DNA of 9,991 nucleotides from Oscillospiraceae bacterium (GTDB lineage: Bacteria; Bacillota; Clostridia; Oscillospirales; Acutalibacteraceae), in NCBI GenBank assembly GCA_902795765.1, contig CADBMQ010000181.1, forward strand, positions 1 to 9,991, read 5' to 3'. The notes under the pieces are model-generated. The model was not told the origin of the DNA. It was given only the letters and a program-made list of their open reading frames with translations, and searched no databases. Positions 1-5,444 of the stretch are shown one piece after another; position 1 is the first letter of the stretch, and the number at the start of each line of letters is the position of its first letter. The position numbers and the translations under genes were made by a program.

Positions 1-1
1 G

Positions 2-238
2 GGAGGATTTGCAGACGCAGTTAATTCGCACAAACTCGAAATCTGCGACTGCGACAACTTGCTTTGCGGTCTGCCAAAAGAAATTCGGGACTGCATAGCC
101 GATGACCCTCGCCCATCCTATCAAGATGATGCCGATAGAGTGTATTCAATGGCGTATGCCGAGTACGATGTGAAGTTCAAAGTTTCAAATGGCGTTGCGA
201 CTATAATAAATGTAGATAAAACAAAAACGGACGATTGA
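2..238 (+). CDS. trmO: tRNA (t6A37) N6-methyltransferase TrmO-like, C-terminal part (5' truncated)
   Basis: Only the last 78 codons are in the window; the frame is open from base 2 to the TGA at 236-238, and the start lies upstream. TrmO (YaeB/TsaA family) uses S-adenosylmethionine to methylate N6 of threonylcarbamoyl-adenosine 37 in a tRNA-Thr in the cytoplasm. The visible part matches the family's C-terminal domain as I remember it: a helix reading LPKEIRDCIADDPRPSYQDD, where the DPRPxY motif is the hallmark, then an RVYSMAYAEYDVKFKV strand, which corresponds to the YAVWLHDFNVRWRV region of E. coli YaeB. The SAM-binding N-terminal domain is outside the window, so catalysis cannot be judged. 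The gene is convergent with nifU and the two share the hairpin at 225-253. The family is fairly sure; the exact substrate is inferred from the family. Confidence 0.78.
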   Translation, partial: GGFADAVNSHKLEICDCDNLLCGLPKEIRDCIADDPRPSYQDDADRVYSMAYAEYDVKFKVSNGVATIINVDKTKTDD

Positions 239-253
239 AAAAATCGTCCGTTT
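225..253. terminator. Hairpin terminator shared by convergent trmO and nifU
   Basis: A perfect 12-bp stem pairs 225-236 (AAACGGACGATT) with 242-253 (AATCGTCCGTTT) around the loop GAAAA. The trmO stop codon (236-238) begins in the last base pair and runs into the loop. Read on the minus strand, as for nifU, the stem is followed by TTGTTTTATC, a fair U-rich tail. On the plus strand the tail TTTCTTCATT is weaker. It therefore looks bidirectional, but better for nifU. Confidence 0.8.
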
Positions 254-272
254 CTTCATTATAATAGTGAAA

Positions 273-701
273 TTAGATGTGACAATGGCCTCCCTCGCAC
301 TCGGGAATTTTGCCGACAATCGGCTCGGGGTCAATGCCTTGACGAGTATAGTAATCAGCAATAGCCGCTTTAATCGACTGCTCTGCAAGTACCGAGCAGT
401 GAATTTTGTGAGCGGGAAGTCCACCGAGAGCCTCGACAACTGCTTTGTTTGAGAGCTCGAGCGCCTCTTTAATTGTGTGACCTTTAATCATCTCAGTTGC
501 GATAGACGAGGTTGCGATTGCAGAGCCACAACCGTAAGTTTTAAACTTAACATCTGTGATAACATCGTCCTTAACCTTGATGTACATTTTCATAATATCG
601 CCACATTTAGCATTACCTACCTCGCCGATACCGTCTGCATCAGCAATTTCGCCAACATTTCTCGGATTTGCGAAATGATCCATAACTTTTTCTGTATACA
701 T
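273..701 (-). CDS. nifU: Fe-S cluster assembly scaffold protein, NifU/IscU type
   Basis: A 142-residue single-domain scaffold on which [2Fe-2S]/[4Fe-4S] clusters are built from iron and the sulfur delivered by the cysteine desulfurase, before transfer to apo-proteins. It starts MYTEKVMDHFANPRNVGEI, the usual N-terminus of the family. The three scaffold cysteines are C33 (AKCGD, with the adjacent conserved D35), C58 (YGCGS) and C102 (IHCSVLA, with H101). There is no C-terminal Nfu domain, so it is the short clostridial form rather than full-length NifU. It ends in a small Cys/His tail (ECEGGHCHI, residues 134-142). The ATG at 701 has an AGGAGG ribosome site at 711-716 with a 9-nt spacer. It lies 18 nt after nifS, so the two are surely co-transcribed. 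Iscu-type naming would be equally valid. Confidence 0.95.
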   Translation of the reverse strand: MYTEKVMDHFANPRNVGEIADADGIGEVGNAKCGDIMKMYIKVKDDVITDVKFKTYGCGSAIATSSIATEMIKGHTIKEALELSNKAVVEALGGLPAHKIHCSVLAEQSIKAAIADYYTRQGIDPEPIVGKIPECEGGHCHI

Positions 702-719
702 AATAATAGTCCTCCTATT

Positions 720-1901
720 TTAAGCGTTTTCTTTCATAATTCTTTCCCAAAGCGGGGACATAGCACGAAGTCTTTCGATAATCGGCGGAAGCTTTTCGAG
801 AATGTAGTCGATATCCTCTTCGGTTGTGTTTTCGTTAATCGAAACACGCAAAGAGCCGTGAGCAACTTCGTGTTTCAAGCCGATAGCAAGAAGAACGTGG
901 CTCGGATCGAGAGAGCCTGATGTACAAGCCGAACCGCTCGATGCACAAATGCCGTTCATATCGAGAAGAAGGAGCAAGCTCTCGCCCTCGACACCCTCAA
1001 AGCAGAGATTCGCATTACCGCACAAACGCTTGTCACGGTCACCGTTCAAGCGAGAACGCTCAATTTTAAGTGCGCCGTCAATAAAGCGGTCACGCAATTT
1101 TGATACCTTTGCAATTTTTGACGGAATGTCAGCAGTCGCAAGCTCCATAGCCTTTCCGAAAGCGGCGATTGACGCAATATTTTCAGTACCAGCTCGTCTG
1201 CCCTTTTCCTGACCACCGCCGTGAATGAGGTTGTCGATTGCAATACCTTTGCGAATGTAGAGCATACCAACACCCTTCGGTGCGTGGATTTTATGACCCG
1301 AAACCGAAAGCATATCAATGTTCATAGCCTTAACATCAATTTCAACGTTGCCGACTGCTTGAACTGCATCGGTATGGAACACAATACCATTTTCACGGCA
1401 GAAAGCACCAATCTCGGCAATCGGTTGAATAGTACCGATTTCGTTGTTTGCAAACATTATTGTAACAAGTCCTGTATCCTCACGAACAGCGGCTTTGAGT
1501 TCGTCCAAGCGAACAAGTCCATCTTCGTGAACGGGAAGAAGAGTAACATCGAAGCCTTGCTTTTTCATATAATCGAGAGTGTGGAGAACTGCGTGATGCT
1601 CGAAAGCAGTAGAAATAATGTGTTTCTTACCCTTTTTCTGCATAACACTTGCCATACCTTTGATAGCCCAGTTGTCCGACTCCGAACCGCCCGATGTGAA
1701 GAAAATCTCTTTTGTGTCCGCATTGATAGCCTTTGCACATTGCTCTCTTGCGGAATCTATAACCATAAGCGACTTACCGCCTAAATCATAAAGGCTCGAC
1801 GGATTGCCGTAAACGGATAAAGTATTGCAAAGCACGTCCATAACCGGTTTGGAAATTTCGGTTGTAGCGGCATTATCTGCATAAACAAATCTTTTTTCCA
1901 T
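720..1901 (-). CDS. nifS: Cysteine desulfurase, NifS/IscS family
   Basis: A PLP enzyme of 393 residues that converts L-cysteine to alanine and passes the persulfide sulfur to the scaffold encoded next door. Seen in the protein: [11 protein letters not shown] near the N-terminus; EHH (H102 stacks on the cofactor); ANNEIG (N152); HTDAVQ (D178, contacts the pyridine nitrogen); [10 protein letters not shown] with PLP lysine K204; RAGTENI; and SSGSACTSG with the catalytic C326 on its loop. The length and loop fit group I (IscS/NifS), not SufS. The frame stays open 28 codons further upstream, to an ATG at 1985, but that start would sit on the promoter. The ATG at 1901 has an AAAGGA site (1913-1918) and begins the conserved [11 protein letters not shown] block, so it is preferred. 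It is first gene of the nifS-nifU pair and divergent from the hydrogenase operon. Confidence 0.96.
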   Translation of the reverse strand: MEKRFVYADNAATTEISKPVMDVLCNTLSVYGNPSSLYDLGGKSLMVIDSAREQCAKAINADTKEIFFTSGGSESDNWAIKGMASVMQKKGKKHIISTAFEHHAVLHTLDYMKKQGFDVTLLPVHEDGLVRLDELKAAVREDTGLVTIMFANNEIGTIQPIAEIGAFCRENGIVFHTDAVQAVGNVEIDVKAMNIDMLSVSGHKIHAPKGVGMLYIRKGIAIDNLIHGGGQEKGRRAGTENIASIAAFGKAMELATADIPSKIAKVSKLRDRFIDGALKIERSRLNGDRDKRLCGNANLCFEGVEGESLLLLLDMNGICASSGSACTSGSLDPSHVLLAIGLKHEVAHGSLRVSINENTTEEDIDYILEKLPPIIERLRAMSPLWERIMKENA

Positions 1902-1929
1902 TTGAATTTCATTCCTTTTTGAAACATTG

Positions 1930-1946
1930 CGTTGGATAAACCAACG
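1930..1946 (-). promoter_or_regulatory. Small inverted repeat at the 5' end of the nifS transcript
   Basis: CGTTGG (1930-1935) and CCAACG (1941-1946) are perfect 6-bp arms around ATAAA. It begins only a few bases after the transcription start predicted from the -10 box at 1957-1962. It could form a 5' hairpin that stabilises the mRNA, or serve as a second DNA operator. The pairing is visible; the role is a guess. Confidence 0.4.
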
Positions 1947-1956
1947 TACCCTAAAT

Positions 1957-1985
1957 ATAATATACCATTTTGGTATAGTTTTCAA
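1957..1985 (-). promoter_or_regulatory. nifSU promoter (sigma-70 type)
   Basis: On the minus strand TTGAAA (1985-1980) and TATTAT (1962-1957) are separated by exactly 17 bp, each one mismatch from the consensus hexamers. The predicted start of transcription is near 1950, about 50 nt upstream of the nifS ATG. Upstream lies a T/A-tract region (1986-2013) that could act as an UP element for both divergent promoters. Confidence 0.7.
1961..1977. promoter_or_regulatory. Palindromic operator candidate inside the nifSU promoter
   Basis: TATACCATTTTGGTATA is a perfect inverted repeat with 7-bp arms (1961-1967 and 1971-1977) and a 3-bp centre. It fills nearly the whole spacer between the -35 and -10 boxes of nifS, where a bound dimer would block RNA polymerase. 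Given the target genes, an Rrf2-family regulator (IscR- or CymR-like) is a reasonable guess, but no regulator gene is in the window and I cannot match the site firmly to a known motif. Confidence 0.5.
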
Positions 1986-2017
1986 CCCCTTTTTTTAAAA
2001 TTTTTTTAAAAAATGTG

Positions 2018-2046
2018 TAGAAATTTATATAATGATGTGTTATAAT
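2018..2046 (+). promoter_or_regulatory. Promoter of the hydrogenase operon
   Basis: A perfect TATAAT (2041-2046) is preceded by TG at 2038-2039, making an extended -10, and by TAGAAA (2018-2023, 4 of 6 matches to the -35 consensus) at a 17-bp spacing. Transcription would start near 2053, leaving a leader of about 90 nt. A second TATAAT (2028-2033) with TTTAAA at 2005-2010, also 17 bp apart, is an alternative start. Confidence 0.6.
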
Positions 2047-2058
2047 CGTAGTATGTGG

Positions 2059-2113
2059 GCGGATATGCAATATTGTTATTTTTTTAACGATAAAATTGCT
2101 ATTCCCAATCCGC
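2059..2113 (+). other. Nested imperfect hairpin in the hydrogenase operon leader
   Basis: Three nested paired segments can be read: 2059-2064 with 2108-2113 (GCGGAT/ATCCGC), 2067-2071 with 2095-2099 (GCAAT/ATTGC), and 2073-2078 with 2085-2090 (TTGTTA/TAACGA, one G-U pair). The innermost one is also the Rex-like site. It ends about 20 nt before the ribosome site of the first gene, so it could form in the mRNA leader. I do not recognise a known riboswitch. Confidence 0.35.
2073..2090. promoter_or_regulatory. Candidate Rex (NADH/NAD+ sensor) operator
   Basis: TTGTTATTTTTTTAACGA matches the clostridial Rex consensus TTGTTAANNNNTTAACAA at 12 of its 14 defined positions (mismatches at 2079 and 2089). 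It lies about 20-37 bp after the predicted transcription start of an NADH-linked hydrogenase operon. Rex is a repressor released by high NADH/NAD+, and hydrogenase genes are known Rex targets in Clostridia. The match is seen; the binding is inferred. Confidence 0.6.
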
Positions 2114-2143
2114 AAAGTATTACTTGAAAGTGAGGAGCATTAA

Positions 2144-2638
2144 ATGAAAAAACGCAAAAGCAACCTTCCGTTTAAGGGCACACCTGAGCAGGAAAAACAG
2201 TTGCTGGCTGTAATTGAAGCGCACAAAGGCGAAAAAGGCGCTTTGATGCCGGTTATGCAAGAGGCTCAGGAGATCTACGGATATTTGCCAATCGAAGTAC
2301 AGCAGATTATTGCCAAAGGCTTGAGCGTACCGGTTGAGGAGGTATACGGTGTATCTACCTTCTATTCTCAGTTCGCACTCACACCTAAGGGTGAGTACAA
2401 AATCTCTGTATGTCTTGGTACTGCTTGCTACGTTAAAGGCGCACAGGAAGTTTTCGATCGTATCGTAGAAATTCTCGGTATCGAAGCTGACGAGTGCACA
2501 GAGGACGGTAAGTTCTCTCTCGAAGCATGCCGTTGTATCGGTGCTTGTGGTCTTGCACCTGTTATGACTATCAACGAAGAAGTTTACGGTAGACTCGTAG
2601 CAGACGACGTTGATGATATTCTTAAAAAGTATATGTAA
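2144..2638 (+). CDS. hndA: NAD-linked hydrogenase subunit, NuoE-like [2Fe-2S] protein (HndA/HydC)
   Basis: A 164-residue homologue of complex I NuoE, the small electron-carrying subunit of bifurcating [FeFe] hydrogenases. It has the helical N-terminal segment (MPVMQEAQEIYGYLPIE) and the VYGVSTFYSQF motif, then a thioredoxin-like [2Fe-2S] domain. The likely ligands are C90, C95 (CLGTACY), C131 and C135 (CIGACGLAPVM); C129 is an extra nearby cysteine. In the complex it pairs with the NuoF-like subunit and relays electrons. Start: ATG at 2144 with AGGAG at 2133-2137 and a 6-nt spacer. It is first gene of a five-gene operon whose later gaps are 34, 15, 12 and 15 nt, and it is probably Rex-controlled. 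The same gene is called hydC or subunit E in other hosts. Confidence 0.93.
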   Translation: MKKRKSNLPFKGTPEQEKQLLAVIEAHKGEKGALMPVMQEAQEIYGYLPIEVQQIIAKGLSVPVEEVYGVSTFYSQFALTPKGEYKISVCLGTACYVKGAQEVFDRIVEILGIEADECTEDGKFSLEACRCIGACGLAPVMTINEEVYGRLVADDVDDILKKYM

Positions 2639-2672
2639 GAAAATCAACTAATCGAAAGGAATGACGTGACTT

Positions 2673-3221
2673 ATGAAAGAGTTATCACTCAATCTGCTTG
2701 ATGTTGCGCAAAATTCGCTTTCGGCTGGTGCTGATTTGGTCGAGATTTCGGTTACTGCCGACACCGCAGACGATCGTTTGGAAATTTCCATTAAAGATAA
2801 CGGTTGCGGTATGTCGAGCGAACAACTGAAAGCGGTTACAGATCCGTTTTTTACGACTCGCACGACTCGTAAAATCGGTCTTGGAATTCCGCTGTTCAAA
2901 CTTGCCGCCGAACAAACCGGCGGTGGTCTTTCAATCGACTCCGAGCAGGGCGTTGGTACTCAAACAAAAGCGTGGTTCACGATTTCGAGTATTGATAGAA
3001 TGCCGCTTGGCGATTTGAAAGGTACAGTTGATATTTTAATCCGTATGAATCCTAATGTGGATTTTCTCTATACGGAGCGTGTTGACGAAAAAATAATGGA
3101 ACTCGATACCAGACAGTTTAGGGAAATTCTCGGCGATGTTCCGCTGGACAATCCCGAAGTTATGGACTGGATAGGCGGTTATTATGACGAAAACAGTCCG
3201 TTTTTAAACACAAATTATTAG
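2673..3221 (+). CDS. Small GHKL-fold ATP-binding protein of the hydrogenase operon
   Basis: A 182-residue protein with a complete GHKL (histidine kinase/MutL/Hsp90) ATP-binding domain and nothing recognisable as a kinase: no phospho-accepting His domain, no sensor, no membrane segment. N-box: LDVAQNSLSAGA (N14). G1 box: DNGCGM (42-47). A DPFFTTR loop (57-63) and the G2 box GLGIP (69-73) follow. The N-box most resembles that of MutL (ELVENSLDAGA), but the MutL catalytic Glu position holds Asp10. Residues from about 108 on (DRMPLGDLKGTVDILIRM...) form a domain I do not recognise. From memory, such ATPases recur in clostridial hnd-type operons between the E and B genes. Their function is unknown to me; a regulatory or assembly role is inference. 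The ribosome site AAAGGA (2655-2660) is 12 nt from the ATG, longer than its neighbours', and codon use is less biased, both suggesting lower expression. Confidence 0.85.
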   Translation: MKELSLNLLDVAQNSLSAGADLVEISVTADTADDRLEISIKDNGCGMSSEQLKAVTDPFFTTRTTRKIGLGIPLFKLAAEQTGGGLSIDSEQGVGTQTKAWFTISSIDRMPLGDLKGTVDILIRMNPNVDFLYTERVDEKIMELDTRQFREILGDVPLDNPEVMDWIGGYYDENSPFLNTNY

Positions 3222-3236
3222 AAAGGATTTTGTCTT

Positions 3237-3605
3237 ATGAAGTCACTTGAAGAATTGAAAGCAATCCGTGATAAAGCAAAAGGCGGTCTTGCTGTAAGAG
3301 ATGAGTCTGACGCCAGCACAAAAATCGTAGTAGGTATGGCTACTTGCGGTATCGCAGCAGGCGCTCGTCCCGTACTCAACGCTTTTTCGGAAGAAGTTGC
3401 AAGACGTGGTCTTAGCGATGTTATGGTTAAACAGACAGGTTGTATCGGCATCTGCCAGTTCGAGCCGGTTGTTGAGGTATTCCAACCCGGTAAAGAAAAG
3501 GTTACTTATGTTAAGATGACCGCTGACAAGGTTGCTGAAATCGTTACAGAGCATATTGTAAACGGCAGACCTGTTACTAAATACACTATTGGTGCAAACG
3601 AATAA
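3237..3605 (+). CDS. hndB: HndB-like thioredoxin-fold ferredoxin subunit
   Basis: A 122-residue protein related to the thioredoxin-like [2Fe-2S] domain found at the N-terminus of NuoF-type hydrogenase subunits, and equivalent to HndB of the Desulfovibrio Hnd complex. A short helical lead (about 1-27) precedes the domain. Possible cluster ligands are C37 (MATCGIAAGA), C69 and C73 (TGCIGICQFEP). Only three cysteines are present in the whole protein; the fourth ligand expected 4-5 residues after C37 is replaced by small residues (A41/G42). I recall CGIAAGA as typical of this family, so this looks like a family trait rather than damage. The ribosome site AAAGGA (3222-3227) directly follows the stop codon of the ATPase gene, at 9 nt from the ATG. 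Confidence 0.85.
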   Translation: MKSLEELKAIRDKAKGGLAVRDESDASTKIVVGMATCGIAAGARPVLNAFSEEVARRGLSDVMVKQTGCIGICQFEPVVEVFQPGKEKVTYVKMTADKVAEIVTEHIVNGRPVTKYTIGANE

Positions 3606-3617
3606 GGAGGAAACCAA

Positions 3618-5429
3618 ATGTATCGTTCACAAGTTTTGATTTGTGGTGGTACCGGTTGTACATCTTCGCATAGTGCTCAGATTATTGAGGCTATGGAGAA
3701 AGAATTGAAGGCTGTTGGTCTTGAAAACGACGTTAACGTTGTTAAGACAGGTTGTTTCGGCCTTTGCGCACTCGGTCCCATTATGATCGTATATCCTGAG
3801 GGATGTTTCTATTCCCGTGTTACTGTTGAAGACGTTAAAGAAATCGTTGATGAGCATCTTCTTAAAGGAAGAATTGTTAAAAGACTTCTTTATGATGAGA
3901 CAGTTACCGACACTAACGATGTTAAGAGTCTTAACGAAACTGCTTTCTATAAAAAGCAGAAGCGTGTTGCTCTTCGTAACTGCGGTGTTATCGACCCTGA
4001 AAACATCGATGAGTACATAGCTCGTGACGGTTATGCTGCTCTTGGTAAGGTTCTTACCGAAATGAAACCTGAGGACGTTATCCAAACAATGCTCGACTCT
4101 GGTCTCCGTGGTAGAGGCGGCGGTGGATTCCCGACAGGTCTTAAATGGAAATTTGCAACAGGTGGCAACGCAGACCAGAAATATGTTTGCTGTAACGCCG
4201 ACGAGGGTGACCCGGGTGCATTTATGGACCGTTCTATCCTCGAAGGCGACCCGCACGTTGTTCTCGAAGCAATGGCTATCGCAGGTTACACAATCGGTGC
4301 TAACCAGGGTTATATCTACGTTCGTGCAGAGTACCCGATCGCCGTTGAGCGTTTGAGAATTGCTATTGATCAGGCACACGAATATGGCTTGCTTGGTAAA
4401 GACATCTTCGGTACAGGTTTCGACTTTGATATCGAGCTTCGTCTTGGTGCAGGTGCGTTCGTTTGTGGTGAGGAAACCGCTCTTATGACTTCAATCGAAG
4501 GTCATAGAGGTGAGCCTCGTCCCCGTCCTCCGTTCCCGGCTGTTAAAGGTTTGTTCGGCAAACCCACAATCCTTAATAACGTTGAAACTTGGGCAAATGT
4601 TCCGCAGATTATCCTTAACGGTGCAGAGTGGTTTGCTTCAATGGGCACAGAGAAATCAAAGGGTACTAAGGTATTCGCTCTCGGCGGTAAAATTAAGCAC
4701 ACCGGTCTTGTTGAAATCCCGATGGGTACAACACTTCGTGAAGTTATCGAAGAAATCGGTGGCGGTATCCCGAATGGTAAGAAGTTTAAGGCTGCTCAAA
4801 CAGGTGGCCCGTCAGGTGGATGTATTCCGGTTGAGCATTTCGATGTTCCGATCGACTACGATAACCTTATCGCTATCGGTTCAATGATGGGTTCAGGCGG
4901 TCTTATCGTAATGGACGAAGACAACTGTATGGTTGACATCGCTAAGTTCTTCCTTGAATTTACTGTTGACGAGTCTTGCGGTAAATGTACACCTTGCCGT
5001 GTTGGTACAAAGAGATTGCTCGAAATCCTCACAAAGATTACTGAGGGTAAGGGTACTCTCGAAGACATCGACAAGATGGAACAGCTCTGCTACTACATCA
5101 AAGAGAACTCGCTTTGCGGTCTCGGTCAGACAGCGCCGAACCCTGTTCTTTCAACACTTAGATACTTCCGTGATGAGTATATCGCTCACGTTGTTGATAA
5201 GAAGTGTCCCGCTGGTGTATGTAAGAGCTTGCTTTCGTTCAACATCGATAAAGAGAAGTGTATCGGTTGCGGACTTTGTGCTAAAAACTGTCCTGCTTCA
5301 GCTATCGAAAGAACAGATTACATTGCTCCCGGTCATAAGCTCGCTTCGTTCGCTATCGACAAAGATAAGTGCGTTAAGTGTGGCGTATGTATGAGCAATT
5401 GTAGACCGAAGGCTATTGAGAAGAAATAA
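3618..5429 (+). CDS. hndC: NAD-linked hydrogenase flavoprotein subunit, NuoF-like (HndC/HydB)
   Basis: The FMN- and NAD(H)-binding subunit, 603 residues, presumed site of electron bifurcation between NADH and ferredoxin/H2. Domains in order: thioredoxin-like [2Fe-2S] domain (C9, C14, C46, C50); NuoF core with the glycine-rich GRGGGGFPTGLKWKF loop (165-179), the NADEGDPGAF segment (193-202) and GAGAFVCGEETAL (277-289) for FMN/NADH; SLBB region; a [4Fe-4S] site with C454, C457, C460 (ESCGKCTPCR) and C500; a CPAGVC pair (530/535); then a two-cluster ferredoxin tail (C548, C551, C554, C558 and C585, C588, C591, C595). This fused tail separates it from respiratory NuoF (about 440 residues) and marks the hydrogenase type. 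GGAGG (3606-3610) lies just after the hndB stop. Codon use is strongly biased, which fits high expression. Confidence 0.96.
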   Translation: MYRSQVLICGGTGCTSSHSAQIIEAMEKELKAVGLENDVNVVKTGCFGLCALGPIMIVYPEGCFYSRVTVEDVKEIVDEHLLKGRIVKRLLYDETVTDTNDVKSLNETAFYKKQKRVALRNCGVIDPENIDEYIARDGYAALGKVLTEMKPEDVIQTMLDSGLRGRGGGGFPTGLKWKFATGGNADQKYVCCNADEGDPGAFMDRSILEGDPHVVLEAMAIAGYTIGANQGYIYVRAEYPIAVERLRIAIDQAHEYGLLGKDIFGTGFDFDIELRLGAGAFVCGEETALMTSIEGHRGEPRPRPPFPAVKGLFGKPTILNNVETWANVPQIILNGAEWFASMGTEKSKGTKVFALGGKIKHTGLVEIPMGTTLREVIEEIGGGIPNGKKFKAAQTGGPSGGCIPVEHFDVPIDYDNLIAIGSMMGSGGLIVMDEDNCMVDIAKFFLEFTVDESCGKCTPCRVGTKRLLEILTKITEGKGTLEDIDKMEQLCYYIKENSLCGLGQTAPNPVLSTLRYFRDEYIAHVVDKKCPAGVCKSLLSFNIDKEKCIGCGLCAKNCPASAIERTDYIAPGHKLASFAIDKDKCVKCGVCMSNCRPKAIEKK

Positions 5430-5444
5430 GGAAGGAGCTTTGTT

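Noticed and set aside
1902..1985. Upstream 28-codon extension of nifS to an ATG at 1985
   Set aside because: It would cover the promoter and operator palindrome, lacks a good ribosome site, and adds residues unlike any NifS N-terminus. The ATG at 1901 fits the family.
2028..2046. Upstream TATAAT (2028-2033) as the main hydrogenase promoter
   Set aside because: Its -35 partner TTTAAA lies within A/T tracts, where such matches are expected by chance. The later TATAAT has an extended TG and was preferred, though both could be used.
3627..4379. Long open frame antisense to the NuoF-like gene (about 250 codons)
   Set aside because: It is a mirror of the strongly biased codon use of the sense gene, with no ribosome site or recognisable domain. 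The same holds for the other open frames overlapping nifS, hndD, the lipoprotein and the decarboxylase beta gene.
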